From positions 48,132,789 to 48,196,788 of the forward strand of contig CM019216.1 in NCBI GenBank assembly GCA_009741485.1: DNA of 64,000 nt, read 5' to 3'. A model generated the notes under the pieces. It saw only the letters and a list, made by a program, of their open reading frames with translations. It ran no database searches and was not told the origin of the DNA. This DNA is from Malurus cyaneus samueli (Eukaryota > Chordata > Aves > Passeriformes > Maluridae). A program made the translations under genes and the position numbers. This document shows, piece after piece, positions 39,301 to 50,690 of this stretch; position 1 is the first letter of the stretch, and each line of letters starts with the position of its first letter.

Positions 39301-42300
39301 TTGAGATTTTGGTAGATTTTTTTCCCCAAACAAGACATCCGTGTTTGTTCTGTTCAGCAACACCTTAAATAACTCCTATAACAGTGAAAGTCTAGGCACC
39401 AGGCCCATGTGTAGACATTGAATTTAGATGGCATCATCAGGAGCTGGGCTTGAGCTCATGTGCCTGAATGCCATCCAGCCACTCAATGCAATGCGACCTG
39501 TTCAACATCTCCATTTAATCTTTGACTCCTCAGCATGATTGCTGCCCTGTCTCTGATCAGAAACAGTGAATACCTTCATGAGATTATTAAAGCTTCTCAT
39601 CTGAGAGGGTTTTTTTTACCTACTAAAAAGAAAAAAAAATTTTGGAAAAATAGGTGTAAAGGCTGTGGAATTGCTGCTTTACATTTGTAAAACAGTGTTA
39701 GGAGCTACTTGATTCACAGCTCTTCTAGTCCTTATCACATTGCAGGACCAGTTTACTGTTGCTGGAGGTGGCCACTGGCATCAGAAGGCTATAATCAGAT
39801 AAGCAGTGATAGTTTTGTCTAAGTGAAGAGGTCAAGGGACTGGTCTGGATTTTAAATTATAAAATCCAGGGCAACGAGACAGTTTTGCCATTACATAAGG
39901 CAGCATTCAGGGACTTAAGGCTTTGGGAAGTGAAACTTGTAAACTAGGAGTGACTTTTTTGCTCTAAGGTCTATGCTTTTGTGCAGGAACTTTCCTTTGT
40001 GAAGCAGAGCTATTGCTCCCAGAGTGTTGTAGGCATGTCAGATAAGTTAGACCTCTCAGGTAACCACAGAGGCACAGGAGGCAGCAGTCCAGGGCATGAT
40101 CTGAGAGAGCGGAGCAAGTCTCCTGTGAGAGAAAGACAGGGACAATCATTGAACTGGGAATGCAGTCTGAGAGACCAAGAGAGATGAGAAGAACAGTTTA
40201 ACCTTCCCGCTGCAGCATCTAAATCCATGTAGAAAATCAGCATGGAGGCAGGGGAAACAAGGCAAGGGCACAGTCAGCTGAAACCCTGCAACAGCTACAC
40301 CAAGCATCCTCAGAGCAGGAAAAGCATAGCAGATGAGCCCTCCTCGTCCTTCAACAACCCAAGTGATAAAAAAAAACCTGGTCAGATTGTGTTGCTGCCA
40401 AAACATGCTGTCTCTGAACCTTTTCTCTCACATAGTTAGACCCTTTCTACTAATTGAAAACTGTAATCTATTCATGGCTACCTTATTCCCACACAGTCTG
40501 ATTGTATGCAGTGATAAAATACTTCTTTTCTGAGCTTTTAACTCTGCTCCTGTCTTTGAATCACATTAGAGACTCTCAGCAGGTATGAGAGTCCCGTGGA
40601 GCTCGACACCCCACTGAGACCATACATAACAAAATCCTGTCTCCAAGGTATAGTGATGTGCATGCTACATTATATATTTTCAAACCAGAGTCAAAATGAG
40701 CAGTCGCCAGAGCAGAATTAGTCCTCTTAATATTGCTTTCATTCCAGGCAAATAAGTGAAAGTGATTCCTCATATCTCTGTTTCCATATAATAGCTATTT
40801 TGTTGTAATGATCAGAGCAGGGTAAAATATTGTTAGTGATTCAGAAGAACAGAGTAATAAAAGGGCTTGAGTAGCTTGGAGGGAAGAGAATGCATTGAAC
40901 TTTGAAAAATTCTTAATGCATCCATAAATAAGCTAAGAGGATATGTAGAGTCATGTAGACTCTCATAAGGAGCACTAAGAAGAAGAGAGTAATGACTCAT
41001 AAGAAAACAAAAACCAAGAAGGATAAAAATACATATTTGCTCTACCCTTCCCCCCCATCCCCATAAATGTCAGGAGGGGGGCACTGAAACTTTTACCCTC
41101 CACAAAAACCCTGCAGTACTTATTTGGCAAATGAAATAGTCTTTAAGATGTTCCTTATGCTACATTTCATTTCTCTACACTTTTTTTTTAATGTGATGAT
41201 TTTTAATGAATTCCATTAAATAATATGTAATGTGTAGAGATATCATTTTCTTTATATACATGACTTACTGCTTAAATTGGTTAGAAACATTTAAATGATA
41301 CTACAGTTTTTGAGTTAATAATGATTTTTCTCTCAAGCAGTGATATTTAAAAGCAATGTTTGAACAACTCTAGCCTCCCAAAATCCTATGCCTTTGCTAA
41401 AACTGAAAATTGGCTCCAGTCTATTTTTTCTTCATTACAGCATAGAAAAGAAAAAAAAAACAAAACAAACCATTGGCGAGGGAAGGGAAGGAAAAAGAGA
41501 AGAAATATGATAGGGATTGATATTGACAGAGGGATCCCTGAGTTCCTCTCCTTCCTCTGAGCCATCTCTATTCATGTCATTCATGACTGTATGTTACACA
41601 GTATGAAGTCACTGAGCAGCCCTTGGAGCCAAGAAGGGAAACCATGGGGTTATCCCCGCTATTCAGCTACAACAGTGCTCTCTTTGTCTTCGGATTCTTG
41701 TGAAGCACTTTCTATCTCATGGGAAACAGAGTAACTTCAGCAGGAGGTATTTAGATTGTTATCACTGGTATTCTACCACTCCTCAACATGGGCCAGATGT
41801 TGATAGATGAGAAATTAAAAACTCCATTCCAGGAAACTCAAATGGCCATGCCAAATTTTTGCTTACAAACTATTGATTTAAATCACATTCTCCAAAACAG
41901 TTTTTACTCCAAATACTAACCAGAACATCTCCGAGCTCCAGACAGGATTCTCAGGGTGGTACAGAAGAGGGCTGGGTCCTGGCAGGGAGCAGCAGGCAGA
42001 TCCCCTGTCTGGGAGCCTTGTGGTTGGAAGTCTGGCCAGCCACCCAGAAAACTGAGTTCGGGGACACATCCACCGTGGCAGTGAGCAGCAGAAGTGTCAG
42101 GTCACCGATCACAGCAACAGCTTCCAGTCACAGCAGCTTCCTCCTGGCTATTAGGATCAAATTAACTTTAAAACAATCATTTGATTTGATTGTCGCCATT
42201 GGCATTTGGGACAATGCATGGGTCAGCAGCAGAGATAAACCAGTTACCAAAAAAGGCAGCAAATCATAACTTTTTCATCCTCTACATTGATGCTTCCTGA

Positions 42301-42518
42301 AATATCTCTTTGCTGCTTTTCATACAGATACATTGTGTTAATGGTGGGGTCACTGTTGGGGTGTCCTACACTCAGGCTTCATGTAGGTCAAGACCTCCCT
42401 TATTCACAGCATGACATTGTCCACAGTGATGCTGCAGCCTCAGCAGAATGGCACTGCCCTACTCCAGCAACAGAAAACAAGAAGGGAAACCATGACAGCA
42501 GGGTTAGACAAGTGGGTT

Positions 42519-43060
42519 TGTGTTGGTTCTGGCTGGTTCTGGTTCAGAGTAACTTCTGTAAGACTATGATTTAGGCTTGTGCTGGAAGCAGTGTTAATAA
42601 CATGTGATGTTCTAGTTCCTGCTGAGCAGTGCTTACACAGAGACAAGGCCTTTTCTGCTTCTCGCTCCATCCCACCAGCAAGGATGTGGACAAGGTGGAA
42701 GAGGACACAGCTAGGACAGCTGACCACAGCTGACCTAAGGGATATTCCAAACCATCTGGCATCAGGCTCGGCAAAAATCTCTTGGGAAGGTTGGGCAGTC
42801 CCCACGGGGACTCACCGGACATTGGTTGGTTGGTGAGAAACTGGTTTTGTTTGCACCTCTTGTCTTTCTTGGGTTTTATTTTGCTTTCTTTTTTCATTTT
42901 TATTATTATTATTTCCCCATTATTAAACTCCTTTTATCTCAATTCACAGTTTTCTACCTTTTGCTTTTTTCTTTACCTCTCAACTTGCTACGGGCTGGGG
43001 CAGGGCAGTGAATGAGAAGTGGTGTTGTGTTTAGTTGCTGTCTGAGATTAAATCACAACA
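42519..43060 (+). repeat. 5' LTR of the ERVK-like element (542 bp)
   Basis: It begins TGTGTTGGTTCTGGCTGG and ends AGATTAAATCACAACA, the TG...CA termini of a widespread avian LTR. Internal landmarks are GAGCAGTGCTTACACAGAG, GACAGCTGACC, GGGATATTCCAAACCAT and a variant polyadenylation signal ATTAAA at 42922-42927. The usual TATA-like ATATAAAG is degraded (GGCAAAAATC, about 42770), so promoter activity looks lost. Minus-strand open frames over this LTR (42440-42897) are antisense shadows. Confidence 0.85.
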
Positions 43061-43068
43061 GTTTTTTT

Positions 43069-43086
43069 TGGTTCCCAGCATGAGGC
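43069..43086 (+). other. primer-binding site remnant, tRNA-Lys type
   Basis: TGGTTCCCAGCATGAGGC lies 8 nt after the LTR end. By eye it matches 13 of 18 positions of the TGGCGCCCAACGTGGGGC primer-binding site used by class II (ERVK-type) elements, and most of the differences are the transitions expected of CpG decay. It is the main reason for the ERVK assignment. Confidence 0.65.
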
Positions 43087-43929
43087 TCAAAGATTTTGAG
43101 ATAATAGCAGATTATCAGAGTGTATTAAAAAGGATTTATATCTATTAACAGTTGCAGGTCACAATATTGATTCATGTGCTCTTAAAATTAATTTACCAGA
43201 TCTGTGCCATGCTATTTTTTACTGTACATGTTAAAGCTTGGTGCTGGCTTTTTCAGTTTGCTGTGCTCTGTAGTGAGTAGTGATGTTTTGTCTGGGAGAA
43301 GTTTTTTATTAAAACGCTGACCTTAAGATTAATCTGGTATTTGGGCCCTGTGTTGAAGCCATTACTGTACTTTGGGTACCACCTCCTGGACACAATTAAC
43401 AATTATCTTTCTTCCTCTAAGAGGCTTTTGTGGAGGAAATACAGAGTGACATTTTCCCTAATTTCTTCTGTGGCATTTTCTCCTTTATTACAACCAATTG
43501 CCAAAGTTTTGAATATCACTGGGTAGTTTAAACAGTTCTATTGGTATTTCTTGTGAATACTGCTTTGGTATTAATCTAAGATTAATGAACAATTTAGGAG
43601 TATGACTCAGGTTCCATGAGAGTATGATCATGTGGTAGGCAGCACGTGGAAGAATATGGGCAGGTATCTAGAGAACTTCTCACCTCCAATGATCTTGGAA
43701 CTTCACTCCCAAACAACTACAGGATGCTGATGAAGTGATTTTGAAAAACAAATGTTGCAGCTATTCCATAGTGGCACAATTGACCATCTCGTGCTGGGCC
43801 GTGGGCGGGATCTGCCAAACACTGCCTGATATTATGCAACATTCTCAGAAAGAAGAAAATGAAAACAAACAAACAAACATTATAGCTAAACATGCACTAT
43901 ATCAGTCACTCCTATAACTAAAAAGAAGC

Positions 43930-44510
43930 AATTAAAACAGAAGTAATCTCATTTATTAAGGGATGAAGAAGCTTCTTGTAAGAGGAAGCAGATGAAAGAA
44001 TCAGAAGAGGCAGCCTGTTCTGCAGCAAAGCAGACAGAAGAACAGGAGGAGGAAGAGATTGAAATACTAAATGAGACAAAAGCCACCCAGTTCCTATCCC
44101 TAAATGAGCTACAAGATACACAAAAAATTTTATCTATCAACCAGGTGAGTTAATTCTCACCTGATTACTCTGATGCTGGTATACTGGAGACAATAGTCAT
44201 GAATTTGAGAGTAAGGAAGCCCAGCAGCTTGGATCCTTTGCTAAGGATAGGGCCATTGGGAGAGGGATTAAAAAAAGGTATGAGTCTTTGGTGGCAAGTC
44301 TTGTAAACTGTGAAGAACAGGTATCCCATCGAGGAAAATCTTGCAGATTCTCAAAGCAAATGGACAAACATTGAGGGAGGTATCCAATATGTGAGAGAAT
44401 TATCTATGTGGAGGTGATCTATAGCAAACTGGATAACACCCGGACACTGACAGACATAGACAGAATCCACACGTAGTCCATGTGACAAAAGTTTGTACAA
44501 AATGCACTGA
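43930..44510 (+). pseudogene. gag-region remnant of the ERVK-like element
   Basis: The plus strand keeps fragments of a retroviral gag-like coding region in several frames. There is a Lys/Glu/Gln-rich segment around 43964-44060, a stretch near 44165-44250 and another near 44330-44440. Stops and frameshifts separate them, and no frame exceeds a few tens of codons. A donor-like CAG|GTGAGT at 44142-44147 interrupts the region. The assignment rests on the position after the leader and the resemblance to avian ERVK internal regions as I remember them. Confidence 0.55.
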
Positions 44511-44734
44511 CATCACACATTTACACCCTGGAGATCATGAGCTGGGCAGACACAGAGGCACCAGCTGTAGATCAATAGTCCAGGCAACTCCAAGAATACA
44601 AAGACAACCTGGCTTCCTCCAAGTGCACCTCTGTCTCGGCTGTGGACAGACTGACACAATAAATGTCTGACCAAGCTGAGAAGGGCAGCTCTTCCTCACA
44701 CACTCCAACAAAAGCCTCACTTGTTAAGAGTCAG

Positions 44735-44771
44735 TGCAGCATTTAGTTGCCAGCTGGGGTTAAACCATGAC
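44735..44771 (+). repeat. 3' LTR terminal fragment
   Basis: The sequence from GCAGCATTTAGTTGCC to TTAAACCATGACA corresponds to the last 35-40 nt of the 5' LTR (TGTGTTTAGTTGCTG...ATTAAATCACAACA), and is closer to the family form than the 5' copy is. The rest of the 3' LTR is missing or too diverged to see. Confidence 0.65.
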
Positions 44772-45512
44772 AGTTTAAACTGTATATTGCAAGAAAAAGT
44801 CAAATTTAAGAGTGCAAATGTCCTCTTCTATTTTAATCTGGGGTACAGTCAGAATCCCAATTCCTTATGGGCAAGCACTGAAACTCTTAATCTTCAATAG
44901 TGCTTCCAACACTAATGGTGCAGATAAAAGTTATGGTTCCCTTTGTTCCCATCAGATTGACTATTCCCCAAAGGTAACTTCTTTTTCAATAAACATGACC
45001 TACAGACATAGTGTTTTGCACAAGAGCAATTTAGAAGGCAAGATTATTTGAATTGCAAAATGTGTAACACCATTACTAAGATATAAATTGTTTTAGACCA
45101 GAAAAATATACATAACAAAGTATGTTATTCTGCAGTAAATGGGCAGTAAGACACGCCAGTCTGCTTGATTAATAGGTACAAAATGTACCTCTTTACCAAC
45201 ATGGGAGTACATGAGTGAAGTTCTGCTGAATTTGTTGGTTTGTGAAGCCAGACAAGCAGTTGGTGGTGATAATTTGTTTATGGGTATTAAAAATGTCTTT
45301 ATAACTATTAAGACAGTATAATGACATTTGCAGTTCAGGTGAAGACAGGTCTCAGCATAACATCGTTGATAATTTACGTGAAAAATTCCTCCAAACTGGT
45401 CAAAGACCATCACAAACCTACAAGCATAGCAAAGACTGTTTTCAGCCAAATAATTTGAATATTCTACCTGCAGTAGTTATGTCATATCTTCTTGTGGTTG
45501 CCCCCGACTTAC
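44772..45512. other. gap between provirus and unidentified minus-strand segment
   Basis: AT-rich DNA. A minus-strand frame at 45093-45449 (118 codons) lies here without splice signals or a recognised domain, and I do not call it a gene. Confidence 0.4.
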
Positions 45513-45758
45513 CTGATTTGATATGCCATGTCCTCTGAATAGAAAACCTTTTTTCCATTTTGGGCTATGGCAACTGAATTATATTTTCTCTGCAGTTCCT
45601 TTGCAGTCCCTTTGCAAGGATTTTGTGATATGTGAGAAAAGATAAAAGACATTATTTCATCTCTGTTTTCCACATATTTTCGTCTACATTTGTTCTTCCA
45701 CTCCTTTGTTTCCTCAGAGTTCAGTATAAGGGATGGTGCTGTGAAGGGTAGGACCATC
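45513..45758 (-). CDS. candidate internal exon of an unidentified minus-strand gene (segment C)
   Basis: On the minus strand a polypyrimidine tract and acceptor (TTTTCTCCTTTTAATCAG) end at 45759, and a consensus donor (ATCAG|GTAAGTCG) follows 45513. Between them lie 246 nt with no stop in the chosen frame, both ends in the same phase. The peptide starts MVLPFTAPSLILNSEE and continues TKEWKNKCRRKYVENRDEI, MSFIFSHISQNPCKG and TAKELQRKYNSVAIAQN, ending FYSEDMAYQIR. It is charged and protein-like, not a repeat translation, with no membrane segment. I do not recognise the family. It could be an exon of a living gene, a decayed exon of a lost gene, or chance. Confidence 0.5.
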
Positions 45759-46542
45759 CTGATTAAAAGGAGAAAATATAACAATGGGTTAGATGTTTAT
45801 CAGTCTGTTTGGAGCTGAACAATGCTAAGCAACGCCATTGCTACCAAGCTAAGAGTTAAGGTGGTGCTGCAGTAGTAGAATATATTGTTAACTCTAACAG
45901 TTGTTTGCAAGCTGAGACAGTTCCAGACGTGAGAAGGCACATGGCACCAGCTCTGTTGCATGTTATCTGTGTGTCACACACCCATCTCATAAAAACAGTG
46001 TGAGAATCAGTAATTTAGTACATTGAGATGAAATGTGCATGTAAGAAGAGCTTCATCCAGGGAGCAGAAGGCTCCAGTGGTTATTTGCTGGCCAGGAGTT
46101 TGCCATGGTTGTGCTGCCTATTGTGCTGCCTGGGTGAAGAAAGCCACAGTGACCATAAGTGACAGAGAGAGCAGACCACCTGGCAGATCTGCTTTTGAGG
46201 AAGAGCCATCAGTAGAGTAAATGCAACCATAAAATTAGCTTCAGCTTTTTCCTAAGGAATGATGTCTTTGTGATTAAATCCCTGGCTTCGTGTCTAGTTC
46301 TACTAGTTCTTCTGATTGACCTTGGAGTGACACTGTGTAATTAAATCCTGATCTCAACTATTTTAATGCTGCTGCCACAGCCTAGACAGCTCTTCTCCAG
46401 CAGACTGCCAAATGTGTTTAGAAGCCCCATGCTGGCATTTTGTAGGTAGACAAACAAGTATAAATAGGTTCTAATAAACTCCCATTGAATATTAAATACT
46501 TAGCTTGCTCAGGCATTTCAGAATAACCCAGCAGGTGATGAA

Positions 46543-46748
46543 CTATATCATCATTTTAAAAAATGTAGCTTCTTCAGCCTCCTTTTTAGCTGCTCTCTTT
46601 AATAGTACTTCCCTAACACACTGAAGTGTAGTGACTATAAATTCACTACTAGCTGCAAACTGTACAAACTTGAAATACTGAGAAGTCCCTCCATAAGTAT
46701 ACAAGAAACAAATGTCATAGAGCTGACCAAATTGCCGAATTTCCTGCA
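46543..46748 (-). CDS. candidate exon of an unidentified minus-strand gene (segment B)
   Basis: On the minus strand a good acceptor (CTCCTGTGCATTTATCATCAG) ends at 46749. The following 206 nt stay open to a TAG at 46543-46545. The peptide includes VQEIRQFGQLYDICFLYTYG, GTSQYFKFVQFAASSEF and VREVLLKRAAKKEAEEA. If spliced, the donor would have to be inside; weak candidates are AA|GTTTGT and GAA|GTACTA. If terminal, it ends in FFKMMI, but no AATAAA follows closely. It lies 0.8 kb upstream, in transcription order, of segment C. The family is unknown to me. Confidence 0.35.
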
Positions 46749-47246
46749 CTGATGATAAATGCACAGGAGAGGGGGCTGTAGGACTAGACTGATTTTCACT
46801 AAAGGCACCTTACTAAGCTGAACACAGGATGATGGCTAAAGGATTACAGGAATAATGAGAAAACAGCTTGAACTTCAATGACAGCTATTTTGAAAAAAGT
46901 TTCGAAATAGCTTTGTCTTATAGCTAGCCCTATAGCCCTCCAACATCAATGGATGCTCCTAATCTTACCTGTATATTCCAGCAGAAATATGTCTTACAAA
47001 GATTCTTGACAGCTTTTTGCAACATAAACACCTTCTAGGATTATGAGATCAGTGTGGCATAAGTGTTTGTCCATGCAGAAGAGGAAACCAGGTGGAAAAC
47101 AGGTTCCTGGTACTGCTGAGATAGGTCAGCTTGAAAAATGGGAATTGTAGAATAATCAGGACAATTTTACAATTGCTCTGTAGAGGCATGAAGATTAGAA
47201 ATGAAAAAGAAAAATAAATTTCCTGCCTTAATGTGTATTTGTCCCT

Positions 47247-47630
47247 TTATCGTGTGGAAAAAGTCTGTTTCAAGTTGCTTCTGTTCAGACTTTTTACAAC
47301 TTTATTTGCAAATGGTGGACCAGTAACAATTGCATCCTCAGAAGTCATCACTTTTTTAATATTAACCCTTATCTGATTACAGTGGTTCAAACATAGCACC
47401 ATGAGATAACTTTCTGAAAGGCATTCCAAAAACTGAACCAAAAAGATTACTCCAGCATGATTTAAACACAGGAATCCACTAAAGGTTTCCTCAAGTATAA
47501 AAGAGAATTCCCTACAACGTTTAACAGGAATACTTATCATGTCTTTCTGAATAATCTGAGCTGTTGTCCAAAACTGGATATGCTGATGTTTTGTTTCCCA
47601 CATGCAGCGTATTTCATCTAGCTCAGACAC
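47247..47630 (-). CDS. candidate exon or pseudo-exon of an unidentified gene (segment A)
   Basis: A minus-strand open segment of about 127 codons ends at TAA (47247-47249). Its peptide contains LDEIRCMWETKHQHIQFW, REFSFILEETFSGFLCLNH, AGVIFLVQFLECLSESYL and NIKKVMTSEDAIVTGPPF. The mix of hydrophobic helices and polar loops resembles a folded protein more than random sequence. No convincing acceptor precedes it: an in-frame TAA lies just upstream and the sequence there is not pyrimidine-rich. Same strand and spacing suggest it belongs with segments B and C. It may be a unitary pseudogene relic. No domain was recognised. Confidence 0.3.
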   Translation of the reverse strand: MSELDEIRCMWETKHQHIQFWTTAQIIQKDMISIPVKRCREFSFILEETFSGFLCLNHAGVIFLVQFLECLSESYLMVLCLNHCNQIRVNIKKVMTSEDAIVTGPPFANKVVKSLNRSNLKQTFSTR

Positions 47631-47670
47631 AGGCTTTTTTGCTTAAACTGAGCCTTGGAAGCCTGTGTCT
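47625..47670. repeat. 12-bp perfect inverted repeat
   Basis: AGACACAGGCTT (47625-47636) and AAGCCTGTGTCT (47659-47670) can form a 12-bp stem with a 22-nt loop. It overlaps the upstream end of segment A. It could be a small palindrome or the trace of an inverted duplication. Confidence 0.85.
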
Positions 47671-50381
47671 TCTGCAGTGCACAACTTAGAGGCTAATGCA
47701 GCCATGGCAGAGCATTTCAGATGTTTCCAATGCCATTGTCAGAGTTCAAACATGTACTACAGATTTCTTTTGTCAAAAATTATGGTGTGCTTGGACTGAC
47801 ATATCCCAAGATAAGACACTGTGTCTTTTAAATCGGAAAAGACAGAAATGTATATGTCTTTTTCTGCAGAGAACCAACACCAGGGAACTGCAAATTCTTG
47901 CATATTTTATCCCTTTATCTTATACAGTAATGAGAAGCTGGTGCTTTAGACTAAAGCAGCTGGCCAACAACTAATTAATGGAAGTGTTTTATGTTTTTGT
48001 TCTACCACAGAGGGATACTTGGTAACTTTTTTACCTTTTTTCTTAGAGAACAATAATGACTTATGGCTGCTTTTTAGCTGACCATTACATTTTTCAGTCT
48101 GTGCATACCTATAACATGGAATGAGTAACTGTGAGAGTGTATGGATAATGGATATTTATCATCACTGAAATTCTGTGCATGGCAAGGTAAACCTGGACTT
48201 GGTGAAGAGACCCACAGAAGTGAAGAAAAATGGGCTACTCCTTCCCCATCCCTAAAAATGGACTTAGATGAGAGGGAATGACTTGCCCTCCTGTTGCAAG
48301 GTACTTTTTCCATTGCTTCAAAGAAGGTCAGAACCAGACCAGATACCTCCCTTTTAGGTGATCAGTGCTAGATAAAATTAAATTCCTGGTCAAGGCTAAA
48401 TCAAACCTTATTTGGATTGAAAAATTCCCTACATATTGTTTCAGTAACCTAGGTACATTTTGGGTCTTATTTTCTTCCCAGGCCCTATTATGAGAAGAAA
48501 CAAGCTTTGTCCCTGAAAGCTTGACTAAAGCAGATGCCATGGTTATTTTCATTAAAAAATGCAGTGGGAGGATGAACTACATCCAGGTTTTACACAGTAG
48601 GTGACTTATTAGATAGCTCACTCAAGATGTGGGATATCCACATCAAAGCAATTCAGCAAGAAAGCAGGCAGCCAAAGCTGCCACCCCTGACAGTGTGATG
48701 ACTGTGAGTGCAACTCTCTTGTGCTGCAGTTTCAATGAGGCTGAGTGATCACAGAGCCTGATGGAGACAACTGACCACACCAAAACAGGATACGCACACA
48801 AAGATACAGATCTTCTATCATTATTTGGTCTTGGACATAACTGAGGACTTTGGTGCTGTCATGAGCTGTGACTTGCCTTTCTACATCAGGGAAATTAAAT
48901 CTCTTCATTCTTCCCCATCTGCATTCCTCAGTTGGCAAAGTGGTTTTGCAAATACGGCACCATCCTGGCTACACTTCCACCACTTGAAAGAGCAAACTTC
49001 AGACAGATGAAGACATGACAAGCTGTGGCTCTTGCCCTTGTTTCATACCATGTCCCAACTTCCCAAGACAGAGCCAGCAGCACTGCTCATGCCAGGGGCC
49101 TCCTAAAGGCACATGCTGTCTGTCCTGATCCAGACAGGTCTCTGTTTGAAGGGTAGCCTTCATAATCTATGACTGGCCACTAATTATACCAGCATTTTTT
49201 GTTGTCAGTTACTCATCTCGGGTTCCCTGTTCTTTATTTCAATTAAGTCCCTATCACAAAGTCCTAATGTAAACTGTGCACAGATGTTTGAAAAAAGAAA
49301 TCTAAATAATCTTGTAAAAATTTGCGTTTCAAAAATGGTTCAGATATCTCTGGCACCTCATCTGTGAGATCCCCAAAGATACCAGCAATTTAAGTCAGAC
49401 ATGAGCTCCTGCATTAGGCCACCTGGTAGTGCTACAGGAAGCAAGCAAGCACAGAGCCTTTCTTCCCATCTCAGAGAAAAGCTCTGGATTCAGAGTAAAG
49501 AAAGGCCTTTGTGTCCCAGACAGAGGTATCTGTCCGAGCCCAGGGGAAGGGTTGTGTGCCCAAGGCCACAGCACCTGTGCTCCAGCACTGCCCGATGCCT
49601 TTTGCTGATGTGTCAGTCAGCCTAAGAAAAGCTATTATTTCTTCAAATATTGCTGCATCTACATCCTTAGACTGCCACAATTACATCAATGTTTCCATTT
49701 GTATAGAATAAAACCTTAAATCATTCCACTAACAGGGAGCAATTTGTTCTCTGTCTTGCCCATCTTTTGTTTTTCAGTGAAGGTAAACCTGTCCCTTGAT
49801 AGTGTCTGCATCCAATGGATGCTAAGGAAGCAACATGAGAAATTTAAAAGTTTCCTTTTGGAAACACCTGTGTTTCTTTTCCTCCCTCCTCCAAATAGCA
49901 GCTGCTGAAAATTTTAAAGGTCTGTTTAACCATCAGCATTTTCACATAATTCCTGCATTAGGGAGAAGAGGATAGTAGGGAGGTAGGAAGACAGGAAGGA
50001 ACAATAAGCACTATGCTAGCCATGCTCATGGTTAGTTTTGTATAATGCATGCTGTATAAGAGTCCATCGAGCCCAATGTGCTCTTGCCAAAAGTAGCCAT
50101 AAAAGATTGCTCAGGGAAGAGTAAGAACAGGACAAGTATATGCAATGCATGCATTGAATGCTCTTCCAGACATCAATTATTTCCAGCTTGGGGACTTTAA
50201 GTGCTAGATATAATTTCTTTGCAATTAGTACATCTTCTATCAACTTGTTCCAGCTCCCCTTTTAATATCTACCTCCTTTGGTTGAGAAGTTGGATTCATG
50301 TCTCACAGTGGAAAGAACCACCTCCTTACTTTACACATTAAGTAAATTACATGTATGTAAATTACACATTACATGGATCCC
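47671..50381. other. gene-free stretch
   Basis: No supported gene. Minus-strand frames at 48732-48938 and 50016-50243 have protein-like composition over 35-45 codons, but they lack start codons or splice sites and match nothing I know. No mobile element was recognised until 50382. Confidence 0.4.
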
Positions 50382-50690
50382 CACAATGAATTTTATCTGC
50401 CTTTTTGCTGCCAGCTCAATCAGTCTTGTGAATTCGTCCTGCAACCTACAATTAGCCTTACTTCCTTAAACAAATTAAGGTCATCTTCAATCTTAGACAT
50501 TGTCTGAATTATGGTTGTTAATGAATATGTTAAACAGAACAGATATCTGGATGGATCTGAACTACATTGGTAAAGTCTTCTTGCCTTCAAGGACTGGCTG
50601 TTTCTTCAAATTATGTTTCCTATTCCTAAATACATTTTTTTTTACATTTTTCCTTCTATGTTAGCTACCTAATTAATCCATTTCAGATGT
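50382..50690 (-). mobile_element. ancient CR1-type LINE fragment (minus strand)
   Basis: Read on the plus strand, CACAATGAATTTTATCTGCC, CTCAATCAGTCTTGTGAATT, ATGAATATGTTAAACAGAAC and the later GCTACCTAATTAATCCAT blocks are the antisense of the reverse-transcriptase region of an old amniote CR1. All frames are broken. Divergence is high, like the copy at 6100-7230. Confidence 0.72.

Larger units (their letters stand above)
28223..42518. other. long gene-free stretch
   Basis: About 14.3 kb without a supported gene. It contains homopolymer tracts (T-rich 30100-30175, T15 at 33394-33408, A23 at 36311-36333) and a 16-nt palindrome at 36681-36696. The minus-strand frame at 39127-39363 reads without interruption for 78 codons but has no splice support or family I recognise. 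The sequence is otherwise AT-rich with scattered short frames. I recognise no CR1, LTR or MIR copy here. Confidence 0.4.
42519..44771 (+). mobile_element. decayed ERVK-like provirus, internally deleted (plus strand)
   Basis: The order is a full-length 5' LTR (42519-43060), a primer-binding-site-like sequence (43069-43086), a non-coding leader, gag remnants (about 43930-44510), and the last part of a 3' LTR ending at 44771 (TTAGTTGCCAGCTGGGGTTA, AACCATGACA). The whole is about 2.25 kb, whereas a complete class II endogenous retrovirus is several times longer: pro, pol and env are absent and most of the 3' LTR is gone. Every reading frame is broken. The six bases before the 5' LTR (TGGGTT) and after the 3' end (GTTTAA) do not form a clear target-site duplication. 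It is inert as a virus. Confidence 0.8.

Noticed and set aside
39127..39363. 78-codon minus-strand frame with protein-like content
   Set aside because: No acceptor or donor at suitable positions and no recognised family. Kept only as a weak lead.
48732..48938. Minus-strand frame of 68 codons upstream of segment A
   Set aside because: Protein-like over part of its length, but there is no convincing splice site and no evident link to segments A-C.
50016..50243. Minus-strand frame near the ancient CR1
   Set aside because: No ATG start and a stop upstream without an acceptor. It may be part of repeat-derived DNA.
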